Source of the DNA: Mytilisepta virgata
Lineage: Eukaryota > Mollusca > Bivalvia > Mytilida > Mytilidae
DNA length: 64,000 nucleotides
Reading direction: 5' to 3'
Assembly (NCBI GenBank): GCA_028015205.1
Contig: CM051520.1
Coordinates: 11,690,501 to 11,754,500 of the forward strand
Made by a program: the position numbers and the translations under genes. The notes beneath the pieces are model-generated. The model worked only from the letters and a program-made list of their open reading frames with translations. It was not told the origin of the DNA and searched no databases. Below are positions 47,691 through 60,350 of this stretch, in pieces. The stretch's first letter is position 1, and each line of letters begins with the position of its first letter.

Positions 47691-49858
47691 CGTGCATGAG
47701 ATTTTTCAGACAAATTATCGCCAGACCATTGCTATTTCTTTTAACACATTTTCCTTTGACTTGCAATGTTGGGGATCAGATTATCATTATTTTGTGTCCA
47801 TGTGCCTACTCAGGTGAGATATGTAGTGTGTCCACTCTTGTTATTCTGTTACAATGAGTCCAAAACCATGCCCTATTTCAAAATGTTTTTTTATTTACAT
47901 TTATTATGACAAAAAGGGGTTAAAGGTGCCAAAACAAGAAGTGTTGCTTAAATTAATTTTTTTTTCTTTTAATGGTCTTAAATTCTCTAACATTGCTATC
48001 TGAGTAGTAGGCCTATCAAATTCTTTTATTTATAAATATTTAATGTGTATTCTGTAAAACAGACTAGATCAATAACCTGCAGACTTGAAAATGATTACAT
48101 AATGAACATACTATATATACATTTGTTGTTATTGATCCAGTAAATCACTGTCAGATGAGGATATATATATGTAGATTTATGTGGAATTAATAACCAGGAA
48201 TTAAAAAAAAGTTATTAAAATTGAGGGATAGTCCAATTAGAAATAAGAAATGATCACTGCTTATGAATAAAAGGTCTTAATGTGCTATTTCAATTTATTT
48301 AAATAATTTTACACGTGGAAATATCTATGTCTTGAAAACATCCTCTGGAAAGCAAAAAATTTGTATTTGTAAAATTTTGTTTTTTTTAATTCAGAATTTC
48401 AGTATTGATTTTTGTAAATGCATAGAAGTCTATAAATATTACATGTACTTCTTTGCTTGAATTTTTTTCCTATTGTGACAAATTGATACATATTATTTAT
48501 TGCATTTCTGCAAAATGCACTTCATAAGAGACAAATGCCCAATATAAGCAGGTGAATTGTAAGCTGTTACCCCCCACCCCCCTCCCTTTCCAAAAACTAA
48601 AATAAATAAATCACCCCCCTCCCTTTCAAAAAACTAAAATAAATAAATAAGGAAATAAATAAATGAATGAATGAATTAATTAATTGATTAATTAATTAAT
48701 TTACTAAAGTAAAAAGAGTAAACAAATTTGCATGAAAACACAAATTATTTTCAATCATGTATGCCTGTTAAGAGGAAAACTCAGATGATTATATTTTTTT
48801 TAGGTTTATAATCTGTGAACAAAGAATCCTCAGATCCTGCTTAATTTTTATTCTACATTATTTACATCTACATATATATGTGTGGATGTAAATGTAGAAT
48901 AAAAATTGCATTGGCATATAGACATGACAGATTTAAAAATGCTGGATGATATGATATTAGTTTTGCTGCTGTTGATGTGCATTATGTCTGGGTCTTCTCC
49001 ACACTGCTCCATCATTTTGTGAAGCCAAAAGAGATAACCTTTATGATATATATAGATATTGAAAAGCAGATTCAGTCATTAAATTAATTGTCCAATGCCA
49101 GGATTACCTGTGTGCCAGAATTACATCTGCATATAACTGTAATTATCTGGATAGCACATATATTGATCTAATTGTTTACTTTGGCAGATGGAAATCATAG
49201 AATTTAACTACTTCTGACTAAGAAATGTCAATAGTTTATATTCTTATTGTTCTGATTGACATTGCTGATAGACCTTCATGTGTGTATAGTATGTACATGT
49301 AATAAGGAAAGTTTGACATATCAAAATTGACTAAATTTTGTGGACCTTGTGAAGTGGAAACTTTTTGTACTTGCATGATACAGAGTTTCAAACCTATTGT
49401 GGTAGTTTGACAGACCCAAATTTATCATATATTGTGGACCATGTGTAGTTGTCAGTAGGAGTAATTGCAGTATAGTTGTTGGGCACAGGACTAGTTTAGG
49501 TAGGTACAATTTTAGTACATGTAGTAAATGGAAGTAGTTTGACACTGCTAAATTAAATTGACTATAACTTGTGAATCTTCTGAAATGATCTTCAGGTGTA
49601 CTGAAGGAATAATCAAGGAATATCACTGTTTAAGATTAGATGGACTATATGTTTTTCATAGATCCAAGTACTTCTGGAATTTTACGTATGTTTTTTTTGT
49701 GCAAAATCAAACTTTAATTCTTGTAGATCCTGTTTGAAAATTTTGTCTGATGGTCTGCTTTATCTCATACAATGTATATGCAAGTATGTGTTGGTATCTG
49801 AAAATTTTATGAATGAGTAAAATTTTAACTGTATCTCTAGAGTGTATATCATCACATA
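47691..49858. other. Intergenic, mostly unassigned
   Basis: AT-rich. About 48565-48710 is low-complexity: a duplicated CCCCCCTCCCTTTC.AAAAACTAAAATAAATAAAT stretch followed by a TTAA/TGAA-rich run. A self-complementary stretch near 48846-48906 (TTTTTATTCTACATT with its inverse) surrounds TATATATGTG. No exon supported. Confidence 0.45.
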
Positions 49859-50185
49859 AGCCCCATGGAGCTGTGGTGAAGTGGTTAGCGCATCGGACTA
49901 CAAAGCCAAAGGTCACTGGTTCGATTCCCATTCAGGATGAAAATTTCAGGGATCAAATTTGCGATGCACTATCTACACCATTTGCAAGGATGGTCTCGGT
50001 AACGATGGGGACGAAAAATGGCTTTCACGTGTTAAGGGAGAACAACACACTTAGCACGTTAAAGACTCCTCTGTAGATGTCAAAAAAGAGTAGGCTAAAA
50101 TGCTGCTACAGGAGCCGCTCTCGCACTCGCCAAGTGGAGAAGGATTAGTATAAATCTTGTTCCCCAATCCACTATAAATAAATAA
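49859..50185 (+). mobile_element. tRNA-derived SINE, second family
   Basis: The head reads like a tRNA: GTGGTGAAGTGGTTAGCGCA (A box) and GGTTCGATTCCC (B box) about 30 bases later. A non-tRNA body follows with GATGGTCTCGGTAACGATGG and GGAGCCGCTCTCGCACTCGC, and the tail is an ATAAATAAATAAG-like run. No target duplication was seen. Confidence 0.8.
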
Positions 50186-50599
50186 GTTTAAAGTAAGCCC
50201 ACTAACAACAGAATATATATATGAATCACCAGTTGTGTGATCAAGAGGGTGTCAGGTGAGAAACTAATAATAATTTCCAATATTTTAATCATGCTTATTT
50301 CTGATGTGGGAGTTAAATTCAGTTGTAGACACTATCCAAGAATGAAAAAACTAAAACGACTTAAAAATCAATGATGACATTAAAACAGATTTATTGCAAG
50401 ATCAAGAAAATTGACAACCAGTAGCATTAAACAGAAGTGTAGGTATTTTTTTGGGGTAGTCTGGGGTGCAAAATAATCACCTATCATCATAAACTTCCTT
50501 AAAAAATCTTAATTTCTCAAATCAATTGGTCAGTTGGGACTGTACTTTTAGTGGAATGATCCTTGAGTTGTTCCCTTTTAAAATTGTGTCTTAGGGTCC

Positions 50600-53220
50600 T
50601 CAGATCTCCAATTAATATGAGGCCATCACTTGGCCTCTGTGGTCCATCATCGTCCAGCGTAAACTTTTACACATGTTTTATTTAAAGATCTGCTCCTCTT
50701 AAAACACTTTACTAGTTTGGACCAAACTTTGGTGGAAGGATCCATAGGGTATCTAGTATGAAGTTTGTGGGTTTTTTAGCTCACCTGGCCATAGGCCATG
50801 TGAGCTATTGCCATCACTTGGCGTCCGTCGTCGTCGTCGTCGTCTGTAAACTTTTTCAAACGTTAACTCGTCCTAAACTACTGGACCGACTTCAACCTAA
50901 CTTTGCAGAATTGTTCTTTAGGGCATCTGAAAAATTTCTATCTTTTAAAATTTTTGAAATGTCGAAAAACATGGCTGTCGTTACTATAAATAGAACATAG
51001 GGGTAAATTGCTGTTTTTTGCTAATAACTCAAAAACCGTTACAGATATCGAAAATCTGACATGGGGTAAAATTGATCAGCATGACAAGATCTACCTACCC
51101 TGAAATTTTGAAGGAAATTCCAAAACCCATTTAGGAGTTATTGCCCTTTTTTCACATTTTTGGCTTTTTTTTATGTTATTATTTCAAAAATCTTCTTCTC
51201 TGAAACTACTATTCAAAATCATATGAAACTTGGTAAGATTGTTGCTTAGGGTACCCTGCATAGAACTGATGTGGGGATTTTTGATTCGTCGAAAAACATG
51301 GCCGCTGTTATTAAAAATAGAACATAGGGGTAAATTGCTGTTTTTTGCTAATAACTCAAAAACCGTTACAGATATCGAAAATCTGACTAGGGTAAATTTG
51401 ATCAGCATGACAAGATCTACCTACCCTGAAATTTTGAAGGAAATTCCAAAACCCATTTAGGAGTTATTGTCCTTTTTTCGTGAAATTTTCATAATTTAAC
51501 ATTTTTCGTCATTTATCTCCAAAACTATTTGAGATAGAAGTGAAATGTAAATTTGAAAAATGTTTGCCATGTTGAGATCTACATACCCTGAAATTTTAAA
51601 GGAAATCCCAAAACCCATTTAGGAGTTATTGCCCTTTTTTGTCAAATTTTTAAAATTTTAACATTTTTGCATTTATCTCCAAAAGTATTTGAGATAGAAG
51701 TGAAATGTAAATTGAAAAATGTTTGCCATGTTGAGATCTACCTACCCTGAAATTTTGAAGGGAATCCCAAATTCTATTTAGGAGTTATTGGTTTGTGTAA
51801 TTTGAGGTCGGGTTCTGTTACATTTATTTAAGGTTCACCCTTATTCCTGGTCAATTTTGTCAACTTCCTGCCAGGACTACCACCATCAGGGAACATATTT
51901 TAACATTAAACCTTATGAAAAATAAATCTTCAACAAATTTTCCCTGAACAATTAAACCAATTGCAACAAACTTGGTCAAATAGTTGATTAATTGTCCAAT
52001 GAAAACCAGACCCAGGTGAGCGATACAGGCTCTGGTGAGCCTCTTGTTTTTCTTAACCGTCGAGAAACATGGCCGCCAAGGCTAAAAATAGAACATAAGG
52101 GGTAAACTGCTTATATGTCAAAAACTAAAGCATTTTGATTTAGAGCAAAACTGACATGGGGTAAAAATGTTCATTTAGTCAACCCTTTGTTGGGTTATTG
52201 CCCCTGAATTGTTACTTTTAAGGAAATTTTAGTTTTAGGTTATTATTTTGAATATTATTATACATGTAGATAAAGACAAACTGTAAACTGCAAAAATGTT
52301 CAACACAGTAAGATTTACAAATAAATCAACATGACCAATATCATTAATTGTCCCCTTATCAGAGTTTTTGCCCTTTTAAGACAATTTTTCACTTCTTTTT
52401 CGTCATCTTTGTAGACTTTCAAAAATCTTCTCCTCTGAAACTGCAGGATCAATTTCAGCAAAACTTAGGCTGAAAGATCCTTAGGTTATCTAGTATAAAG
52501 TTTGTGTTTTATTTTCTTGTCCATCAAGACACATGGCTGCCAAAGTAGAACATAGGTGAAAAATGCACTTTTTGGCTCATTTATCAAAAATAAAGCAGTT
52601 CGAGTAAAATTGACAGGAAGTAAAAATGTTTATGAGGTCAAGATCTACCTGCCATGAAATTTTCAGACGAATCGGTCAACCCATTTTCGGGTTATTGACC
52701 TGAATTGTTTATTTTAAGGAAATTTTTTAAGTTTATGTTATTAACTTGAATATTATTATAGATAAAAACAAACTGTACAAATTAAATAGAGGGTCAAGGT
52801 CATTTAAAAAAGTCCATAGCAACAGATTAAAAAGTCCTAGCAACCACATATATTTGGGTTAAGAACCCTATGATTTACCTGTACATATCAAAAAAAGAAA
52901 GGTCAAGAGTCAAGGTCATTGAAAAAGCCCATAGCAACCCAATGAAAAAGTCCTAGCAACCATATATATTTAGATTCTGGACCCTATAATATAGCTGTAG
53001 AAGTCAATATGGAGGATCAAGGTCATCGAAAAAATCCATAGCAACTGATGAAAAAAACTCTAGCAACCATTTATATTTGCGTTCAGGATTCTATATTTTA
53101 GCTGTACAAGTCAATATTAAGGCTAAAAATGAGATGGTATACATTAAATAGCTTAAATAATAATTGATGCACGATATAAACAAAATATAACAGGTGAGCG
53201 ATTCAGGAGCCTCTAGTTTA
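50600..53220. repeat. Old interspersed repeat split by a younger relative
   Basis: The older copy occupies about 50600-50776 and 52051-53220. The insert 50777-52050 begins TTAGCTCACCTGGCC and ends CCAGGTGAGCGATACAGGCT plus GGTGAGCCTCTTG. The interrupted phrase TAGTATGAAGTTTGTG / CATGGCCGCCAAG is present unbroken as TAGTATAAAGTTTGTG...CATGGCTGCCAAAG at 52491-52541. The insert itself has a duplicated block (50968-51160 and 51296-51480) and a (GTC)n run at 50823-50842. No coding capacity. Confidence 0.75.
52785..53115. repeat. Tandem repeat, unit about 108 bp, 3 copies
   Basis: Units share GGTCAAGGTCAT, AAGTCCATAGCAAC, AAAGTCCTAGCAACCA and ATATATTT.GGTT. Part of the older repeat above. Confidence 0.7.
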
Positions 53221-54149
53221 AAATGGGAAAAAAATTCTCCTGTGAATCTAAATGGCTAGATAGATTAAATATTCTTGGGTTCGAATTTTCAAAATTGTGA
53301 GGTTCGTGGAACAGTATGAGTTTAGTGTTGGTTCCAGACAATGATGAATCTGATTTGCTATCACTCAGACAGCTTCTTGTTAGAGGAATGATTTACATAA
53401 ATGTATTCTATATGTCACTGCAATTCTATTATACAACTGTCTAATCATCACTAAGGAATCAATGAAATCTACAAATTTGGTGGTAATATCCATTGATGTA
53501 ATTAACATGAAAACCTTTAAATGTTGTATTGTGGTAATGAAGGAAGTTAAACAGGGTATGAGAAACAAAATCTATATTTGTTATGATAGTAAATCACATC
53601 CTTGTTTATATGTAAATATGTTTTCAATAAGCATAAGAAAAACTTGAGTAATGTAATTATATGTACATAAGAATAAAAGTTTTCAAGAAAAAAGACATTT
53701 TCTGGTCTTTGGATGTGAACAATCTCTACAATAAAGACTTAATCAGTCTCAGAAATGTTTTTTCAATGCAGAACTGATATCTTTTATTTTCCAAATAATA
53801 AAAATAAGCTTTATTGCAAATTATACCCATGGGGTTTGAGTATAACACAATAACAAACAAATACAGACAGAAGTTACCGGAGAAAAAAATTGACCGATGT
53901 GGACCCTATTTTTGGATTCCAGTGACTGCTTTATAAAGTCACAAAAAATTGGTAAAATAGTGAATATTAAACCTTCAGCAATTTTGTGACAAATTTCAAA
54001 ATATGAGACATTTTACATTCAATAAAAAATCCAAGGATAATCTTAGAACATTTGCTGATATAAAGCTAACCATGCTTCTGTGTGAAAGGAACATTTGTAT
54101 AACAACAAATAAATTAATAAAAACTAAGGTACATTTTAAATAATCAAAA
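53221..54149. other. Intergenic, nothing recognised
   Basis: AT-rich, without supported exon or repeat ends. Confidence 0.4.
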
Positions 54150-54400
54150 TATCAAAATCCATAATATAAAAAGGACAAATATGTAAACCATTAGACCGAC
54201 AAAACCTGGGAAGACAAATGAACAACCACAAGCACAACAAATAAAAACAGAAAACTAAAAAACAAGGAACAACACAAACTCCTATAAAAACCAGGAGTGA
54301 ACTCAGGTGCTCCAGAAGGGTAAGCGGTTCCTGCTCCGTATACGGCACCCATCGTGAAGTTAACAAAGTCAATCTGGTGGTAGTCACAAATCAGTGGAGA
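54150..54400 (-). repeat. Dispersed repeat, reversed third copy
   Basis: Reverse complement of 34960-35235: contains CTCCGTATACGGCACCC, AAACTCCTATAAAAACCAGG and AACCACAAGCACAACAAATA. Confidence 0.75.
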
Positions 54401-54916
54401 AAGAGCTAAAGAATGAGGTGTTTTTTTTAATTTTTTTTTATAGATACCGGTATTTTTTTGTGTGTAAAATACAAAAGGTTAGAATATTGGATATATATAA
54501 AAAATAATTATGTACTTTTTTTTAAAAATTTGTGTAAAATAAAAAAAGGTAGGAATACTGGGTGAACATGACAAAAGATTGATAACATCTAGGGAATTTT
54601 AGTGTTACCTTGAGTAACTACTATGTAGCTCTCATGCTCCTCTTTTCTATCTGCACATATTTTGTCAATTAAGGAAAATAGAAAAATGAAAATCGCTGAA
54701 AATACAGGTTCTTTGCATAAAATTGGAAATTTGGTTAAGGGTATTACAAAACCATAAAGGTTACAAGGGTTCATGTTAGAAGATTCAGAAATAAACAACT
54801 GGCCAGGGATTTCCATTATATCTAGAGATTTAGACCCTATATGGAGCCCTGCTCAATAAACATTTAAAAAAAATTTTAAGCTGACATTTTTTTTCATTCA
54901 TTGCAAAAATTGTTTT

Positions 54917-55035
54917 CAGGAGCCCAGGCTATAGGACCCAAGATTTTAATGAGCACAGGCTATATGCCCCAATATTTTTATGAGCCCAGGCTATAGGACC
55001 CAATATTTTTGTGAGCCAAGGCTATAGGACCTTAG
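54917..55035. repeat. Tandem repeat, unit about 33-36 bp, 4 copies
   Basis: GAGCCCAGGCTATAGGACCC followed by AATATTTTTATGA recurs four times with few changes. Confidence 0.85.
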
Positions 55036-55610
55036 TTTAAAAATCAAAATAACCCTATATTTCTGTATTCTATATTTCATTTAAATCAATATAATTTCAA
55101 CAAAGGATTAATGTTTCCTAAAATAGTATGGGAAAAATTCAATATAATTACATCAGACATATTTCAAGAATTACATTATAGCCTTGAAGCATGAAGTGAC
55201 ATTTAAAATCTTTTATTGAATTACTTGGAGTGTAAATTCCATTCTGCTACAAATGTACATTGTACTTAGATCAAACATATCTTACATACCAGCTCTGTAA
55301 GTACTTTTTTTCCTTTAAGGACATATATATTTGTATCTTTATAAGTCTTTACATTAGTCATGTTTATGAGTAATGTATTTGATTTAATGAAAAAATTTCT
55401 GAACATGTTACCAGTAAAACTAATGGAACGTTACGTTGGTTGTAATGTTGATTTTCTTAGGACAACATTGAAAATTTCAGATTATCAGTTCTGCAGTTAA
55501 TGTCCCAGAGATGCAAAGTGTCATTTCTGGATTTCAAAAATCCCCTTTTATATATTTAAAATCTTTACAATTTTAATAGTTTACAGCATCAATTTTGATA
55601 TTGTTATCTC
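55036..55610. other. Intergenic, nothing recognised
   Basis: AT-rich sequence between a small tandem repeat and the TTAA-flanked element. Confidence 0.4.
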
Positions 55611-55614
55611 TTAA

Positions 55615-56822
55615 GGGGGTAGGCCTGGGTTAGGCCAAAATTTTCCACTCGTTTAATTTTCTTTATATTTTCTTTATGCATTATATATGTCTCAATACAC
55701 CACCTGAGAAAATTTTGTTTAAATTCAACCACGCATTTCCTTCACAGGGTTCATTGAAAATGGGCATTTAAGGGCTACCCTTCATTCCATGAGATGACAT
55801 AAGTTAATGAATATTACTACCTCTCATAGGACATATGTTTGATAAAAAATAGTTATAATTGTTGAACTGAAGAACAGGGATATAGTCTTAATCAAAAATG
55901 AAATATGATGGTAAAATTCATTCTTTATATGCAAATTCGAAGGTAAAAAGTACCAGACATGTTAGCAATTTCATTCATTTTCAGTTGCCTCATTAAATAT
56001 TCAAACACTGCTGTAAAAAAATTCTGTCATTTAATTCTTACACAAAAAAATATGAAATTTTAACCACAAGTTTTCACAAAATACTCGATCAATTTTGATA
56101 TTAAGACATTGAAAAAAATAAAGATTTTCCCATAATACTGTTTGAAGCTGCATTATCATTCATTATATGTAGTTTATATATGCTATACAACAAATCATGG
56201 TTACTAGTATATGATTTAAGGCAGAAAATATCTCTAAAAAATTCGATTCATCAATTAAATGCTATTTAAAATAATCCTGAAAATGTCTGGAGTGTAACAT
56301 TTTATGTGTGATGGACTATTACTGTTACAGTATAAGACTAACAGGATAATGTGATATAAGCAACCACGCTTATGAGGACATATTACAGATCAGATGAGGA
56401 CGAGATAAGCGCACACCACAAACACACACTTCTCAGGGGGGCTAAGTCTAGATTATATATTACGAATTTATGGGACCAGTAGAAAATTCTAGTAAGGATT
56501 TATGAAATTATTGCAAATATTGACTCAGCATTTCTTCATTTTGAGCGGCTTTTTCATCATCGTAATATGTATTTCATAATTGCCACTGGATGTTAAACAA
56601 TAATTCATCAATATATCAAATCCTTAGTAACGTAATTATCGATTTTGCACATATTTCGAAATAGTTTTAGATTCGTTACGGAGATGCCCCTTACCAAACC
56701 TCTTCACTTCGTCTAATGCGAGGAAATTTTGTACGTCTTAGTAATGCCACGTCATTCCTATTGTTTGACGTCAAGAAAAAAAACATAATAGGAGTTATCT
56801 CCCTTACCCCAGGCCTACCCCC
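55615..56822. mobile_element. 1.2-kb TTAA-flanked non-autonomous DNA element
   Basis: The left end GGGGGTAGGCCTGGGTTAGG and right end (inverse) GGGGGTAGGCCTGGGGTAAG are imperfect inverted repeats, each directly bordered by TTAA (55611-55614 and 56823-56826). TTAA targets are typical of piggyBac-type elements, but piggyBac ends usually start CCC rather than GGG and no transposase is present, so the superfamily is a guess. The interior has no long frame and includes a reversed piece of another repeat (near 56582-56608). Confidence 0.75.
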
Positions 56823-56867
56823 TTAAATGAATATTTTAACATGTATATGTGCAATGTAAGCTTTTTT

Positions 56868-57640
56868 ATGCCCCGCCTGTAAGGCAGGCCGGGCATATAG
56901 TTATTTGGTCTGTGAATCCATCCATACGTTCGTACGTACGAGGTTAAGGTTCAGGTTTAAGGTAGTTTTTTATGAAGGAGTTTGTACATGGATAGCTTGT
57001 GATATGAACAGCAGCATTTTGATGCGAAAAAGATGCTGTGCCCTTGAGGTCATGGGTCATCGACTTTGAATTTCTTGATAGAATTTCAATATTAGAATCC
57101 AAGTTAAGGTTCAGGTTTAAGGTAGTTTTTCATGAAGGAGTTATATGGTGTCATCATGAAACTTTGTACATGGATAACTTGTAATATGAACAGCAGCATA
57201 TTGATGCGAAATGAAACGGATGCTGTCACATTCAGGTCATGAGTCATTGACTTTGAATTTCTTTATAGAATTTGAATATTAGAATCCAGGTTTAGGTTTA
57301 GGTTTAAGGTAGTTTTTCATGAAGGAGTTTTGGAATCATCATGAACCTTTGTACATGGATAGTTTGTGATATAAACAGCAGCATTTGATGCGAAATGGAT
57401 GCTGTGTCCTTGAGGTCATGGGTCATCGACTTTGAATTTCTATGTAGAATTTCAATATTAGAATCCTGGTTAAGGTTCAGGTTGAATGTAGTTTTTCATG
57501 AAGTACTGAGAGATAGTATTTCATCTACCCTATTGTTAGGGACTTCATAGTCAACAATATACAAATGTGATTCTACTTACTAAATCATTACATCATTGGC
57601 GGGGCATCTAGTGTCCATTGGACACATATCTACTTGTTGA
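56868..57640. repeat. Interspersed repeat with internal units of about 180 bp
   Basis: Begins ATGCCCCGCCTGTAAGGCAG and ends GGCGGGGCATCTAGTGTCC, so the outer edges are inverted. Inside are three to four units sharing AAGGTTCAGGTTTAAGGTAG, TTTTCATGAAGGAGT, GAACAGCAGCAT.TTGATGCGAAA and TCATCGACTTTGAATTTC. Confidence 0.8.
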
Positions 57641-58392
57641 TAATAGTATTTAAGACATCATTTATGATTCCCGCCTGTTGCTCTGTAGAGATTCAGTTAT
57701 CCTTTATGGGAACTGTTTTCACAAATGTGTGTTCCTTAGATATTATAGTGGACGAAGTTCTATTATAATATAAAAATATTGTTTAAAAATGATCGATAGT
57801 ATTGATTTCAGACTAGATGGAATTTTGCCTGATTTAGTTTTAGCATTTAGTGAATATTGCATCATTTTTGGAGTAATTTCTTGGAATGATTTTATTCCTT
57901 ATATTATTGTTATAGATCCCCAATTTTCAAAACTTTAGAATTTTGAATACATGAATCTCATTTATTAAAAAAAATATTTATTATTTAAAAATTTTTGCTC
58001 AGATACATTTAAGTCATAAGATTGACACTTTTGTAAATTATCAATCCTTCTGGTACATTGTATAAGCAGATACACATGTAAGCAAAAAAATAAAAAATGA
58101 AAATGTGAGAAATTTCTGAAGAACTGTTACATGTACAGTCATTTAGGGTAATTCTGGGCATTGTCCTATTCGGCGCATTAACATGAAAATGATTTGAATT
58201 TAAACTCTGTGCCGAATTACCCATCAACATAGTATTGTTATAAAATTGTGTAACATCGATTTGTCTAGAATCAGTTTATGTTGTACTAGTATTCTCAAAT
58301 ACAATTATTTTACTCATGCTTGACACATACTAAATATCCTTTCATTTTAAACACTTTTAAGGATCAAACTAGAATTGTAGATTACATTAAAT
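57641..58392. other. Intergenic, nothing recognised
   Basis: AT-rich sequence upstream of the phosphorylase kinase exon; no promoter element is identifiable. Confidence 0.4.
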
Positions 58393-58487
58393 CCTGATAT
58401 GGCTTGGCCTTCAGGTCCGTCCGAAGGTATTACATCCTGATATGGCTTGGCCTTTCGGTCCGTCCGAAGGTATTTCATCCTGATATG
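58393..58487. repeat. Tandem repeat, 43-bp unit, 2.2 copies
   Basis: CCTGATATGGCTTGGCCTT, then GGTCCGTCCGAAGGTATT, present twice and followed by a partial third copy. It lies about 240 bases before the PHKG start codon. Confidence 0.85.
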
Positions 58488-58725
58488 GCCAGTCAATGAA
58501 TTTCAACAAGTAGAAATGAAAGTAAATACATGTATTATATTACTGATTTGAATTTAATAAACTCTCTGTTTAAAACACATATTAAAGTCAATAAGAAAGG
58601 AAATAGGCAGAATTATTAACTAACAATTAACTATTGATTGTAGAGTTACAACAATGGGGAGAAGATGAGATACCCATATTATTATTTGCACGGAGCACCT
58701 GTTTTCAGAATCTCACAGTCGTAGT

Positions 58726-58820
58726 ATGGCAAGAGATGATTTTGTGGACTCAACACTTCCTGATCAGGATGAGGCCAAGGAATTTTATGCCAAATATGAA
58801 CCCAAGGAAGCATTAGGAAA
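58726..58820 (+). CDS. PHKG: Phosphorylase kinase gamma subunit, first coding exon
   Basis: ATG at 58726 opens MARDDFVDSTLPDQDEAKEF followed by YAKYEPKEALGK, and the exon stops at GTAAGT (58821) in phase 2. The pattern LPD-x-A-x-EFY-x-KYEPKE-x-LG is the N terminus of phosphorylase kinase gamma, the catalytic subunit that activates glycogen phosphorylase. The exon breaks just before the glycine loop, where the family protein continues GVSS. A good acceptor (GTTTTCAG, ending at 58708) begins this exon, so a 5' UTR exon lies upstream. I found no second exon in the remaining 5.2 kb, which is mostly repeats, so the gene probably continues past the window. An isolated duplicated exon is possible but less likely. 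Confidence 0.8.
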
Positions 58821-59339
58821 GTAAGTAAAAAAATGATTGTTGTATTGGGATTTATACCACCCTGGTTATATTGTAGTAATGGCAGGAAGAGAAACCGTTT
58901 TGAACATGAAAGTGATATTGCATCTTTGTGAAAATGTAAGGATATGAGAAACTCCCATAGGATTAAACATGGGAAAGGATTAATTACATTTAGGGGATGT
59001 TATTGGCTGATAAACCTTTCTTCACTTATTCAGTAATTTGGCTTCTTAAAATTCGGCCTGCTCAAGTCAAGATTCAATTCATTGCTCATCTTTGAAGAAA
59101 AATAATGTGGATTTTTTATGTGAAGGGGAACGTCTCTGAAATTACATATTCGACTATTAATAAATATTTTATGTAGTGTCGATCATTATAACTCTGTAAA
59201 TTTGAATCTTTGAAAACATCAAATTTTCGCTGAAAACTGATGCCCACAAAAATGTGAAAAGTATATGTCATTAAAAAATTATATGTTAGTGTTGAATTTG
59301 GTGAAATTTGTATCAATAGAAATCAGTTAACTTGCTCTT

Positions 59340-59545
59340 ACTTTAAAGCTTGATAGATTGATAAACTTGATAGATTGATTACAAACTTGATAGATTGATA
59401 AACTTGATAGATTTATAACAAACTTAATAAATTGATAACAAACTTGATAGATTGGTAACAAACTTCATAGATTGATAACAAGCTTGATAACAAACTTCAT
59501 AGATTGATAACAAACTTGATAGACTGGTAACAAACTTTGCATAAG
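59340..59545. repeat. Tandem repeat, unit about 19-21 bp, about 10 copies
   Basis: AACTTGATAGATTGATAAC and close variants repeat, in the presumed first intron of the PHKG gene. Confidence 0.85.
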
Positions 59546-60104
59546 TGTTGTGCAGGAAAGTGACATACTGATGGGAAAGTCACTTCCCATTTCCCGCTAA
59601 GCGTAATTTATTTGAAATTAAATGATAAGATAGCCCTCTTGGATGTTGCTTTTGGTATGAGATAGTGGCGCTTTGGTATCTGTTATCAACTCTTTTTATA
59701 GTACTTACAGTACTATTTAGATTAGAAATTATTTGTTTTTGTTAATTATTAAAGATACTAGCCATTTCTTTGAAGCTTTCACAGAAGCTCTTATTTTTAT
59801 TTTCCACTGTTTTTAACTGGTAGGCTAATCTGAAATGCATCCATACATCTTGTCTAAAACGGATATGTCCTTGCCTTTTAAATATTAATCCATATATTGA
59901 GCATTATTATATTGCCCTTTGCTTTTAAAATACTAAATTTCAAGTTAATGATAATGAACTAACACAATAATAATAATAACACCTGTCTCTTTAACTGTCA
60001 AGCAGACAAACTCAAAGCTAAAGAATAAATTTATTCAGAAGGATAATATCCCAAACCCTCTGTCTAGAAGTGAGTTCCTCTTGCTTGACCAATGAGACCA
60101 TATT

Positions 60105-60350
60105 ATTCATTATACTTCATGCCAGAAAGTACTGTAATATTTGATACATTAATAATTTGCATATAAATTCCAACCTATCCGGCAAATACGGCATATGAAC
60201 TACAGTAATATGTCCATGTGCGGATTTATATGCCACGTGAGTTTTTGTGTACATTACAAAAAAAGAGTGCTTTTTATGAATGTTTACAGTAAGAATTGTC
60301 TCAGTCAGTGATGAGCCTTTTTTGTCACAAGACCCTAATATTATGTAAAT
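60105..60350 (-). repeat. Interspersed repeat, partner of 17275-17760
   Basis: The reverse complement contains AATATTAGGGTCTTGTGAC, AAAAACTCACGTGGCATATA and CATATGCCGTATTTGCCGGA, all shared with the copy in the kinase intron. Confidence 0.75.

Noticed and set aside
49859..49940. A functional tRNA gene
   Set aside because: A and B boxes are present, but the cloverleaf is imperfect and the sequence runs into a conserved-looking SINE body with an A-rich tail.
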